Shown here: positions 15,020 through 23,083 of the stretch, piece by piece
How positions within the stretch are numbered: the first letter of the stretch is position 1
Layout: each line of letters opens with the position of its first letter
NCBI GenBank assembly: GCA_022567695.1
Contig: JADFGN010000011.1
Location: 1 to 34,695 of the forward strand
DNA: 34,695 nt
Direction of reading: 5' to 3'
From: Candidatus Poribacteria bacterium
GTDB lineage: Bacteria; Poribacteria; WGA-4E; PCPOR2b
Notes under the pieces: generated by a model
What the model was told of the DNA's origin: nothing
Database searches by the model: none
The model's input: only the letters and a program-made list of their open reading frames with translations
Translations under genes and position numbers: made by a program

Positions 15020-16339
15020 CTACTCAGATCTGATGGCTTCTACGGGAGTTAGCTTTGCGGCTTTGTTTGCAGGGTACAGCCCAAAGAACACGCCGACAAA
15101 CACAGATACACCGATGGCAATGATTATTGTCCAAACGGAGATAATCGAGGGCCAATTACTCCCCTCCCACACAAACTTTTCGATAAGTGCAGCGGCACCT
15201 CTCCCCATAAACACACCGAGAATCGCGCCTAGAATTCCACCCATCAAGGTAAGCACAACCGCCTCAATGAGAAACTGCATTAAAATATCGTGTCTCTTTG
15301 CACCTATCGCTTTACGCAACCCGATCTCCTTTGTGCGTTCGGTAACAGATACGAGCATAATATTCATCACGCCGATTCCTGCAACAAAGAGTGCAATTCC
15401 TGCAATGCCTCCCATTACGAGTTTCATAGTTTTCCCGATCTTCTCGGCGGTGGCAAGTTCTTCTACTGCTGTCCAGTATTGATACTCCTCTCCCGAATTT
15501 TTGTGGATACGTCCCAATATCCTTTTTGATTCTGCTTTCGCAAGCTCAATTTGGTCTATACTTGTCGCTTCCACGCGAATTCTCTCTACATCCTTTCGCC
15601 CTTTAAAGCGCTGCTGCAAGGTAGTTATCGGAATGATGAATCGGTCATCCCATCCTTCCGTGTCCATCGCATCGCCTTTTTCTTCCATCACACCAATCAC
15701 CGTTAGACGGACATCGTAACGGGGCCCCCAGGAGGTTGCCCTTGTTGCCTTGATTTCTATGCCGCTTGGATCTTCCTTATTTTTAAAGAGATCGGGAAAA
15801 ACCTCCTCGTAAATTTTCGAACCGATAACAGCGACCATATCAGCCCCTTCGACCTCTTCTTCGGTGAAGAAACGTCCTATCTGTGGATACCAATTATGCG
15901 ACCGATCGTAACCCGCCGTCGATGCAACGATTCGTGACTGTTTACTCCTGCCTTCGTAATTTACGCTCCAGCCGCCCATGTCGTCTTCAGCGATAACGTG
16001 GGCAACGCCCTTTGCTTGCTCAAGGATGGCAAAGGCATCCGCGGTCTCAAGGTGTTCCGCACGGTTACGTTTCCATCGTTTACTCCTTATTGTACGTCCT
16101 GCTGCCCGAGTCAAGGTTCCCGACTGTTTGTCCCAGTCGTCTCGGTAGATCTCGATTATGGTAACTCCACCCGTGCGTTGGATTTCCCTGAGAACTAGCG
16201 CGCGGGAGCCATCACCGATCGACACCATGCAGACCACCGATCCCACGCCGATGACGATACCCAAAACCGTCAAAAATGAACGTAGCGGGTGTCGACGTAA
16301 ACTCGCTAGCCCAATCACGATATATTCTATGAAGTTCAT
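15020..16339 (-). CDS. MacB-like ABC permease, FtsX domain (second copy)
   Basis: A 439-residue permease. It has an N-terminal helix (RRHPLRSFLTVLGIVIGVGSVV, about residues 15-36), a large periplasmic MacB-PCD domain (about 45-285), and three C-terminal helices of the FtsX domain. The first of these contains AGIGVMNIMLVSVTERTKEIGLRKAIGAKR, the family signature, and the end is AAKLTPVEAIRSE. It lacks an ATPase domain, so it is a half-transporter of the split MacB/LolCE type. It lies 40 bases upstream of the adaptor gene on the same strand, with AGGAGG and AGGAT before its ATG. It resembles but is not identical to the preceding permease, so a heterodimer is plausible. Confidence 0.9.
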   Translation of the reverse strand: MNFIEYIVIGLASLRRHPLRSFLTVLGIVIGVGSVVCMVSIGDGSRALVLREIQRTGGVTIIEIYRDDWDKQSGTLTRAAGRTIRSKRWKRNRAEHLETADAFAILEQAKGVAHVIAEDDMGGWSVNYEGRSKQSRIVASTAGYDRSHNWYPQIGRFFTEEEVEGADMVAVIGSKIYEEVFPDLFKNKEDPSGIEIKATRATSWGPRYDVRLTVIGVMEEKGDAMDTEGWDDRFIIPITTLQQRFKGRKDVERIRVEATSIDQIELAKAESKRILGRIHKNSGEEYQYWTAVEELATAEKIGKTMKLVMGGIAGIALFVAGIGVMNIMLVSVTERTKEIGLRKAIGAKRHDILMQFLIEAVVLTLMGGILGAILGVFMGRGAAALIEKFVWEGSNWPSIISVWTIIIAIGVSVFVGVFFGLYPANKAAKLTPVEAIRSE

Positions 16340-16399
16340 AATATCCTAAGCCTCCTGTTTTATGACTCATACACATCAGTTGTCCAGCAATTAATCTCA

Positions 16400-16460
16400 T
16401 CGACGAAGCGCCCAGCTCCATACTTGTCAGGATTCAAGATACAGGAGGGCACTTCGTCGA
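16400..16460. other. Long-stem hairpin between the two permease genes
   Basis: TCGACGAAGCGCCC (16400-16413) and GGGCACTTCGTCGA (16447-16460) pair at 13 of 14 positions around a 33-base loop. No T run follows, so it does not look like a simple terminator. It lies inside the 182-base gap between two genes of one apparent operon and may be a dispersed repeat or an mRNA-processing or stability element. Confidence 0.5.
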
Positions 16461-16521
16461 TTTGAAATACGTAGCTCCCTGTTACACGCTTATAACCCGG
16501 CATGCACTTAAAAAATCACGA

Positions 16522-17832
16522 TTATTCTGTTCGCAACGCTTCAATGGGGGAAAGTTGCGCTGCTTTAATGGCAGGATAAACGCCAAAGACAATACCAATG
16601 ACTGCCGAAAAGGTGAATGAACCGATCATCCACGCTGTGGAAATGACGGCGGGCCATTCAGGAACGATCTTAACGATTTTCACTGCAATATCTGCCATGC
16701 CCTGTCCGGCAAGTATTCCCAGCCCGATGCCGAGTAATCCACCGACACTGCACATCATGACCGCCTCGATTAAAAATTGGAAGAGAATATCGCGACGTTT
16801 GGCGCCGAGTGCTTTTCGCAGCCCAATCTCTCTTGTGCGCTCGGTGACGGAAACCAACATCATATTCATAATGCCGATGCCACCAACAAGCAGAGAAAAT
16901 GCAGCAATAGGACCGAGTGTCCATTTGATTATCTTTTCAATTTTTGCGAATTGCTCCATACTCTCCGCCATTTTCCGGATCGTGAAGAAATTGTCTTGGT
17001 TGCGATGTCGCTTTCTCATGACCGCTTTGATCTCTTCCTCGGCTTTGTCAACCAGACTTATATCTTTGGCAACAACGGTAAGCATCACGATTCGGTCATT
17101 TCCTGTAAATCTTTCCTGTACAGTGGTCAGCGGTAAGTACACCCTATCGTCCAAATTCCACCCAAAACGAAGGCTTCTTCCGCGTTCTTCCATAGTACCT
17201 ATAACGGTAAACCGTTCTGAACTTCTTTCTCGCTTTCCCCGTCCGCCATCGCCATAGTGCCCACGACGACCCGCGCCCCGAGCAATTTTAATCTCCTTGC
17301 CAAGCGGATCCTTGCCCTCAAATAGTGCCATCACCACTTCCGATCCAAGGACACAGACTTTTGCTTCGTTATTGATATCGTCCTCTGAGAAAAATCGTCC
17401 CTGTTGCACGTTCCATTTCATCCCTGTTGCAAAGGCGGCATCAACGCCGTTAGTTCCTGTGCGTGTTTCTACGCCACCTTCTGCTTGAACCAGCACACCA
17501 CGCCACTGTGGTATGCGCGGGATGACCGTTTTAACTGAGGGACATTCCGCTTCAATCGCCAGTACATCCTCATACTCAAAATATTCACTGCTGCGGTTCC
17601 GTACCCAACGGTCACCCTTACGAATGTGGCCACTACGGTACATTGTCAGCTGACTTGGACCACCGAGCTTGTCGGCATCTGCAAGGATAATTGACTTCGC
17701 ACCGTCACCGATAGCAACCATCGCAAGGACAGCAGCCACGCCAATAATGATGCCGAGCATGGTCAGTAGAGAACGCATCTTATTGACCCACATTCCCCTT
17801 AACCCAACTGAAAACCCTTCGCCAATTTTCAA
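16522..17832 (-). CDS. MacB-like ABC permease, FtsX domain (first copy)
   Basis: A 436-residue half-transporter permease with the same build as its neighbour. It has an N-terminal helix (NKMRSLLTMLGIIIGVAAVLAM), a periplasmic MacB-PCD domain with a Gly/Arg-rich insertion (ARGAGRRGHYGDGGRGKRE), and three C-terminal helices. These include GGIGIMNMMLVSVTERTREIGLRKALGAKRRDI, and the end is QLSPIEALRTE. It is the first permease of the minus-strand export operon, with AGGAGG about ten bases before the ATG. No ABC ATPase gene is present on either side, so the motor subunit must come from elsewhere. The substrate could be a lipoprotein, peptide or small molecule and cannot be told from the sequence. 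Confidence 0.9.
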   Translation of the reverse strand: MKIGEGFSVGLRGMWVNKMRSLLTMLGIIIGVAAVLAMVAIGDGAKSIILADADKLGGPSQLTMYRSGHIRKGDRWVRNRSSEYFEYEDVLAIEAECPSVKTVIPRIPQWRGVLVQAEGGVETRTGTNGVDAAFATGMKWNVQQGRFFSEDDINNEAKVCVLGSEVVMALFEGKDPLGKEIKIARGAGRRGHYGDGGRGKRERSSERFTVIGTMEERGRSLRFGWNLDDRVYLPLTTVQERFTGNDRIVMLTVVAKDISLVDKAEEEIKAVMRKRHRNQDNFFTIRKMAESMEQFAKIEKIIKWTLGPIAAFSLLVGGIGIMNMMLVSVTERTREIGLRKALGAKRRDILFQFLIEAVMMCSVGGLLGIGLGILAGQGMADIAVKIVKIVPEWPAVISTAWMIGSFTFSAVIGIVFGVYPAIKAAQLSPIEALRTE

Positions 17833-17959
17833 TTTTATATCCTCCTAGCTTTAATGTGTGTCTAATAAAGTCCCCATATTTGACGGCTTGTTTCAGAATT
17901 GGTTTACTCTACATAATTGGAGATTTCCAACCTTTCAAAGGTCTATATCCTGTGGTATA

Positions 17960-18211
17960 CTAATAGGGCTTGTGCCGATTGATTTTTGACTCTAATTGTC
18001 TTGGAAGCACAAACTGCTCTAACAGACGGCGGAACCGCGAGGTATAAATTAGGTGATACAGTTCCATCCGATCCGGTACAAGTTTTTCAGCTTCGGCTTG
18101 CGTCCTCTGAATGAGCTCGATTGCTTCCTGCAACGTTAGATGACTCCATTGCAACTGTTCGCTTGTATAATCAACTAACTGCCTGAGTTGAGCGAGAATT
18201 CTATCTTCCAT
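17960..18211 (-). CDS. Small hypothetical protein upstream of the export operon
   Basis: An 83-residue soluble, largely helical protein with the Glu/Gln-rich segment LTLQEAIELIQRTQAEAEKLVPDRMELYHLIYTSRFRRLLEQF. It has no cysteine pairs, signal peptide or membrane helix. AAGGAC lies eight bases before the ATG, and the gene points into the permease operon 127 bases away, so it may be its first gene or stand alone. The ordered heptad-like pattern and usable ribosome site make a real gene likely, but I do not recognise the family. Confidence 0.6.
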   Translation of the reverse strand: MEDRILAQLRQLVDYTSEQLQWSHLTLQEAIELIQRTQAEAEKLVPDRMELYHLIYTSRFRRLLEQFVLPRQLESKINRHKPY

Positions 18212-18274
18212 CTTATGTCCTTAAAATCAATCACATTTTAAGATGAGAAAAGTGTACCACATACACAGAACTTA

Positions 18275-19132
18275 ATGGAAACTTCCTACATTAATTTTGA
18301 AATCTCACCAGTCGGAAATGTCCCGATTTTTTTCAGACGGTGGGGCAACGGTCCGAAAGTGTTGCTGGTCCACGGTTGGCTAGATACCAGTCTGAGATGG
18401 CGACGACTCGGTGAATACTTGTCATCGCATTATGAGATATGGGCCCTCGATCTGCCCGCTTTTGGTCAAACTTCAGCGATTCCGCTGCGTTATACAACAC
18501 TCGAAATCTATGCAGAAATTCTCGAAAAATTTATTGCTCACGTTGCTAAAGAAAATGGTTTGCACAGTTTAGTGGGACATTCGATGGGTGGGTTATTGTC
18601 GCTATTGACACTCAAGAATTCGCGCTGTTTTACAAAACGCCTCATCGTGTGCGGTGCCTCGGTAACAGGAATTGGCTATCTGAAGTCTCTGACAGATCAC
18701 ACAAATACTGTCACCAACTGCTTGATGGCATTTCAGAAGCTACCGACAATGTTGAGGAGGTCTATCATCAAGTTCGGCAGTTTCCTTTCCTTCAGATCGC
18801 CGCGTGCTGCGAAGAACGAATCTCGAGATCTAGGCGATGTCGATGCACCAGCAGCCGCTAGCCTTTTGAAACAGGTGTGTGCCTGCAACCTCCTTTATCA
18901 ACTCCAGCTTCCGGCTAGTCCGATTCCCTCGGTGAATGTACTGGTCATGCGCGGGCGCTACGATCCGTTTACTTCTCATGTAGCATATGTACAACTCGCG
19001 GAAATTCTCGGCGGAACATTCTACGAATTTCGAGACGCTGGGCATTCACCAATGGTTGAGCAACCAGATCGCTCTTATCGCGTTATACGGCAGTTTTTGG
19101 AGAAAACGGAGTCATGTTTTCCAAACTCTTAG
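18275..19132 (+). CDS. Alpha/beta hydrolase
   Basis: A 285-residue alpha/beta-hydrolase fold protein. The oxyanion-hole strand VLLVHGWLDTS (about 29-39), nucleophile elbow GHSMGG with Ser103, and the late catalytic residues Asp230 (MRGRYDPF) and His257 (DAGHSPM) form a full triad. There is no signal peptide, so it is cytoplasmic. The cap region contains many Arg/Lys residues and no family-specific motif, so the substrate (ester, lactone or C-C bond) is open. The start lacks a strong ribosome site. It is divergent from the small gene at 17960-18211, and a palindromic repeat begins one base after its TAG. Confidence 0.85.
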   Translation: METSYINFEISPVGNVPIFFRRWGNGPKVLLVHGWLDTSLRWRRLGEYLSSHYEIWALDLPAFGQTSAIPLRYTTLEIYAEILEKFIAHVAKENGLHSLVGHSMGGLLSLLTLKNSRCFTKRLIVCGASVTGIGYLKSLTDHTNTVTNCLMAFQKLPTMLRRSIIKFGSFLSFRSPRAAKNESRDLGDVDAPAAASLLKQVCACNLLYQLQLPASPIPSVNVLVMRGRYDPFTSHVAYVQLAEILGGTFYEFRDAGHSPMVEQPDRSYRVIRQFLEKTESCFPNS

Positions 19133-19252
19133 TACACGAGTTTTTCAGTTAGCACGTAGAGCAGCCAGCCAGCCCGTTGCCAAGCGCGCTGGTAAGAGAA
19201 CAAGCTGGATGAGCGCCTGCTCTACTTTTGACCCGTAAGTGAAAAACTCGTA
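19133..19252. repeat. Palindromic element, family C, copy 1
   Basis: The ends TACACGAGTTTTTCAGTTA (from 19133) and TAAGTGAAAAACTCGTA (to 19252) are imperfect inverted repeats. The interior pairs GTAGAGCAGCC with a segment ending CTGCTCTAC. A larger relative lies at 30237-30471. The element starts directly after the hydrolase stop codon. Confidence 0.7.
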
Positions 19253-19289
19253 TTAGTAGATAATAAAAAAGAAACAGGGAGTTCTTTAT

Positions 19290-20735
19290 ATGAATAGACC
19301 GATTTCAAATGCCCGTCCCGCCCCTGACCAAATACTTGTTGACATCGCCGAATACGTGAATTCTGGCGTTATCGACAGTGACTCCGCCTACGATACCGCC
19401 CGGCATTGTCTGATAGATTCTCTCGGTTGTGCCGTCCTTGCGCTGCGTTATCCTGAATGCGCTAAACATCTGGGCCCGATTGTTCCGGGCACACACGTTC
19501 CGCATGGTGCCCGAATTCCGGGAACACAGTTTGCGTTAGATCCGGTGCAGGGGGCCTTCAACATCGGCTGTTTGATTCGCTGGTTGGACTATAACGATAC
19601 ATGGCTCGCAGCAGAATGGGGACATCCATCAGACAATTTGGGAGGCATATTAGCCACCGCAGATTATCTTAGCCGCCGAAATCTTGCGGAAGGTCGTCCA
19701 CCGCTTGTAATGCGTGATGTTCTCAGCACAATGATCAAAGCCTACGAGATCCAAGGGGTTCTCGCGTTAGAAAACAGCTTGAACCGAGTGGGTTTAGACC
19801 ATGTGTTATTTGTGAAAATTGCCTCAACGGCTGTCATCACCGGGATGCTGGGCGGGCAAGTGGAAGAAATCATCGATGCGGTTTCCAATGCTTTCGTTGA
19901 TGGTGGGAATTTGCGGGTCTACCGACAAGCGCCGAATACCGGATCGCGGAAATCGTGGGCGGCGGGAGATGCAACCAGTCGTGCGGTGTGGCTGGCACTG
20001 ATGGCTATGAGGGGAGAAATGGGCTATCCCTCTGCGTCGACTGCTAAAACATGGGGATTTCACGATGTTCTGTTCAAAGGAAAGTCATTTGTCCGCCAGC
20101 GTCCTTATGGCTCTTACGTCATCGAGAATATTCTGTTCAAGATTTCATTTCCTGCAGAATTCCATGCCCAAACCGCTGTAGAATGTGCTTTCAAGCTTCA
20201 TGACCAAGTTAAGAATCGTCTTGATGAGATTAATGAGATTACGATTACAACGCATGAATCCGCAATTCGTATCATTGATAAAACGGGCCCGCTTCACAAC
20301 GCCGCCGATCGCGATCACTGTTTGCAATACATAGTCGCAATCGGGCTAATCTATGGCACCTTAACCGCTGACCACTACGAAGATGAAGTTGCGGCTGACC
20401 CACGCATTGATGCCTTGCGCGAAAAAATGACCATTGTAGAAGAACCGCAATACAGCAAAGACTACCTCGACCCTGACAAACTCTCGATTGCCAACGCCAT
20501 CCAAGTCCATTTTAAAAAAGATGGTTCGACCACGGAAAAGGTCACCATCGAATATCCGCTGGGTCACCGCCGTCGTCGATCTGAAGCGATTCCACTGTTA
20601 GAGGAGAAATTCACTACTAACCTCGCAACCCGCTTTCCAGCAAAACAAGCAAAGGCAATTATTAGGCTTTGTCTTGATCAGAAGCACCTTGAAGCCACGC
20701 GAGTCAATGAGTTTATGCAGATGTTTGTAATCTAA
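19290..20735 (+). CDS. MmgE/PrpD family protein (2-methylcitrate dehydratase-like)
   Basis: A 481-residue protein of the MmgE/PrpD family. The N-terminal helical domain shows the family start pattern ([16 protein letters not shown], about 33-48) and the [13 protein letters not shown] and [21 protein letters not shown] blocks (about 94-133), which carry conserved His and Asp residues. PrpD dehydrates 2-methylcitrate in propionate catabolism, and close relatives isomerise or dehydrate other polycarboxylates. Without prpB or prpC nearby the substrate is uncertain. GGGAG lies nine bases before the ATG. It is followed by a 2-hydroxyacid dehydrogenase 79 bases downstream, and the two probably act on related hydroxy acids. 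Confidence 0.88.
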   Translation: MNRPISNARPAPDQILVDIAEYVNSGVIDSDSAYDTARHCLIDSLGCAVLALRYPECAKHLGPIVPGTHVPHGARIPGTQFALDPVQGAFNIGCLIRWLDYNDTWLAAEWGHPSDNLGGILATADYLSRRNLAEGRPPLVMRDVLSTMIKAYEIQGVLALENSLNRVGLDHVLFVKIASTAVITGMLGGQVEEIIDAVSNAFVDGGNLRVYRQAPNTGSRKSWAAGDATSRAVWLALMAMRGEMGYPSASTAKTWGFHDVLFKGKSFVRQRPYGSYVIENILFKISFPAEFHAQTAVECAFKLHDQVKNRLDEINEITITTHESAIRIIDKTGPLHNAADRDHCLQYIVAIGLIYGTLTADHYEDEVAADPRIDALREKMTIVEEPQYSKDYLDPDKLSIANAIQVHFKKDGSTTEKVTIEYPLGHRRRRSEAIPLLEEKFTTNLATRFPAKQAKAIIRLCLDQKHLEATRVNEFMQMFVI

Positions 20736-20814
20736 GAATCGAAGTTCGATGATTCTCAGCTTGAGTTTGCCATTTACACAAAGAAATAGCCTCTATAATA
20801 AGGAAGGAAATTTG

Positions 20815-21831
20815 ATGAACAGGCCCAAAATTCTATATCTCCCTACATCGGGACATACCGAAAACGTGTTTAAGCCTGAAGTTTTTGAAAGGTTTCGGAA
20901 TCGATTTGATGTGACGCTAAACGAAACGGGAACAAACTACACAAGCGATCGGGTCGCAGAAATGATCGCCGGATTCGATGGCATCGTGACCGGATGGGGA
21001 ACACCGTTAATCACTGAACAGGTCATGCAAAATGCCGATGCGCTGCGAATCATCGCGCATTCGGCAGGCTCGGTCAAGGGGCTGATTGGATGGGTTGCCC
21101 AAAAATATATCGTGCCTCGCGGAATCTGTGTCTTCAGTGCCAATCAAGCGATCGCGTTTAATGTCGCCGAATCGACCATCGGCATGATGATTATGACCTC
21201 GCGCCGATGGGTTGATTTTATCGCTCACATTCGCTCGGGGAGGTGGAATCGGAACGAATTGCACTGGAAGGGGCAATGCCTACAGGGAAGCGTTGTTGGT
21301 ATTATCTCAGCAAGTACCGTTGGACGCGAAGTGATTAAACTCCTAAAGCCTTTCAACGTTACCCCGCTGATTTACGATCCGTATCTATCCGATTGGGAGG
21401 CGGGAAGTCTCGGCATCAAGAAGGTTGGGTTGAACGACCTATTTGCTAAATCCGATATTGTGACCGTTCATGCGCCGAGCATACCTGAGACAAATAACCT
21501 GATCGGTGCCGAACAACTGCAATTACTGCGGGATGGCACAACGCTGGTCAACACGTCGCGGGGAAGTGTCATCGATCACGATGCATTACTGGCGGAAGCA
21601 CGCACAGGACGGATACTCGTTATGCTTGATGTCACAACGCCAGAGCCGTTACCGGTCGATAGCGAATTTCGGCGACTGCCGAATGTCTTTGTTACGCCTC
21701 ACGTTTCAGGCACCGGTAATTACGGTTACTCCAAAATCGGTGAGATGACGCTTGCGGCCTTGGAGGACTTCTTCGCGGATAAACCTGTTGTCGGTGCTGT
21801 TAATTTCGGGCGTTTTGATCGGCTCGCATAA
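20815..21831 (+). CDS. D-isomer-specific 2-hydroxyacid dehydrogenase
   Basis: A 338-residue NAD-dependent dehydrogenase. The catalytic triad is visible as Arg249 (NTSRGSVID), Glu277 (TTPEPLP) and His296 (TPHVSG). The nucleotide-binding loop reads GIISASTVG (162-170), a departure from the usual GxGxxG, with the acidic residue Asp188 (IYDPY) at the end of the next strand suggesting NAD over NADP. The start at 20815 follows AGGAAGG; an in-frame ATG at 20749 lacks one. The family reduces 2-keto acids to D-2-hydroxy acids or the reverse (lactate, glycerate, phosphoglycerate, formate branches). The gene is in tandem with the MmgE/PrpD gene. Confidence 0.9.
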   Translation: MNRPKILYLPTSGHTENVFKPEVFERFRNRFDVTLNETGTNYTSDRVAEMIAGFDGIVTGWGTPLITEQVMQNADALRIIAHSAGSVKGLIGWVAQKYIVPRGICVFSANQAIAFNVAESTIGMMIMTSRRWVDFIAHIRSGRWNRNELHWKGQCLQGSVVGIISASTVGREVIKLLKPFNVTPLIYDPYLSDWEAGSLGIKKVGLNDLFAKSDIVTVHAPSIPETNNLIGAEQLQLLRDGTTLVNTSRGSVIDHDALLAEARTGRILVMLDVTTPEPLPVDSEFRRLPNVFVTPHVSGTGNYGYSKIGEMTLAALEDFFADKPVVGAVNFGRFDRLA

Positions 21832-21867
21832 TTCAAACTAAATCGGCTGACGTAAGTAATTTTGAAA

Positions 21868-21952
21868 AATAAACTTATGTTTGTAGTGGCGACTTCAGTC
21901 GCTTTCTCGCAATCAAACGAGTAACTAAAGTCGCCACTACGAATGTGAACTT
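21868..21952. repeat. Palindromic element, family D, copy 1
   Basis: GTAGTGGCGACTT occurs as a perfect inverted repeat with a related outer part (ACTTATGTTT and GAATGTGAACTT), enclosing a short loop. A second copy is at 31702-31802. It lies 36 bases after the dehydrogenase stop and holds no gene. Confidence 0.75.
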
Positions 21953-22126
21953 GCTTAACTTTAAGGTTCTGCGCCCTCGACCTCCAAGAATTCCAAGAAC
22001 TTTAAGTTGACCTCATGCGTTTTATATGTTATAAGTTATGAACGTAAGTTTCCGACTGCGTTAAACTTTTGGGTTGAAAATTCGTTTTATCTTTGTAAGG
22101 ATATATTTCTAAAGGAGGAACAAAGA

Positions 22127-22774
22127 ATGAAATCGAGAATTAGTTTTCTCTTGATAGCTCTCTTGGCTTTGGGAGTTATGAGCCTTAGCGTCATGGGATG
22201 TGGAAGTGATGATGAAGAAGAAAAAGATGTCGGAGCAACACCCACAACGTCTACAAAACCGGCAGACGATGGTGGAGGTCAGATTGCTGTATCTAAAATC
22301 GATCCTATCGAAAAAGAGGAGATTTTAGCTGTGTGGGCGAATTTCATGCAATTCTACAACGATAAAAAGCTGACTGACATCAAAAAGCTCTGGAACGGTA
22401 AAGGGTCAGACTACATCTTCATAAACATCTCCGATAAGGAGCGGATAGAGGCAACCGGAGCGGCGGGTGTCCAGACTCAGCTGAAACAGCTTCGAACAGG
22501 GCATCTGGTCACGATAAATGACAAGTGGACGGGTGGAAACATGACCACCTTTTGGATACGCTCAAAAGGTGGACAGCTACAGGCAAGCGCTCACGGTCCC
22601 AACGCCTTCCGCGTAGGTGAAACGTGGGCGTATTTTGTAAAGGACAGAGGAACGTGGAAAATTAGCCAGGTGGAATCTATCGAAACTAGAAATCTCGCTA
22701 GCCACGTTAAAATAGAGATTCACGAGAACCAGGGTCGTGGATTCTTCGATAATGACAAGTACTTGATTCCATAA
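22127..22774 (+). CDS. Lipoprotein with a SnoaL/NTF2-like domain
   Basis: A 215-residue lipoprotein. The signal peptide (KSRISFLLIALLALGVMSLSVMGC) ends in a lipobox with Cys25, and an acidic, Thr-rich linker follows. The folded part (about residues 60-185) begins EEILAVWANFMQFYNDKKLTDIKKLW and contains TGHLVTINDKWTGGNMTTFWIRS and WAYFVKDRGTWKISQVE. This is the pattern of NTF2-like/SnoaL or DUF4440-type domains, in which a final Trp-Lys-Ile strand closes the cone. Its ligand is unknown. AAAGGAGGAAC supports this ATG; an in-frame upstream ATG at 22007 gives an unlikely leader. It is followed by a strong terminator and so is probably monocistronic. Confidence 0.8.
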   Translation: MKSRISFLLIALLALGVMSLSVMGCGSDDEEEKDVGATPTTSTKPADDGGGQIAVSKIDPIEKEEILAVWANFMQFYNDKKLTDIKKLWNGKGSDYIFINISDKERIEATGAAGVQTQLKQLRTGHLVTINDKWTGGNMTTFWIRSKGGQLQASAHGPNAFRVGETWAYFVKDRGTWKISQVESIETRNLASHVKIEIHENQGRGFFDNDKYLIP

Positions 22775-22819
22775 TACGTCAGCTTACTAAAAGCCTGAGT
22801 TAAGCATTTCTGATACGAG

Positions 22820-22846
22820 GGAGGCAAATGCCTCCCTTTTTTATTT
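22820..22846 (+). terminator. Rho-independent terminator after the lipoprotein gene
   Basis: A perfect GGGAGGC/GCCTCCC stem with a four-base loop is followed by TTTTTTATTTC. A second short palindrome, TGCACCAAATGGTGCA, follows at 22849-22864. Confidence 0.9.
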
Positions 22847-22901
22847 CTGCACCAAATGGTGCAAAAATAAAAGTTTAGCCTTGACCGTTTTGGGCATAGA
22901 A

Positions 22902-23036
22902 ATGCCGATTGGTATCGAAGAATTCGTCTGGTTAGCGTCTTCACCGATGATTGCGCTGATGGCATACAAATTGCTCAATCCCCGCAACATAGTGGATTCT
23001 TGTAATGTATTGGAGATTGCAAGGGTCCTGAATTGA
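22902..23036 (+). CDS. Possible 44-residue peptide upstream of the DUF4159 gene
   Basis: An open frame of 44 codons starts MPIGIEEFVWLASSPMIALM with one moderately hydrophobic segment. Its TGA overlaps an ATG (23036) in frame with the next gene. There is no ribosome site before it and no family resemblance, so it may be leader sequence or a remnant. The rest of 22865-23083 shows no other gene. Confidence 0.2.
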   Translation: MPIGIEEFVWLASSPMIALMAYKLLNPRNIVDSCNVLEIARVLN

Positions 23037-23083
23037 TGTCTAAGAACTCACAACATTTACAGATAAAATTTGGAGGCAAAATA

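Noticed and set aside
16598-17257. A 219-codon plus-strand frame opposite the first permease
   Set aside because: It mirrors the hydrophobic FtsX helices as Ser/Pro/Ile-rich sequence and has no ribosome site; the minus-strand permease is certain.
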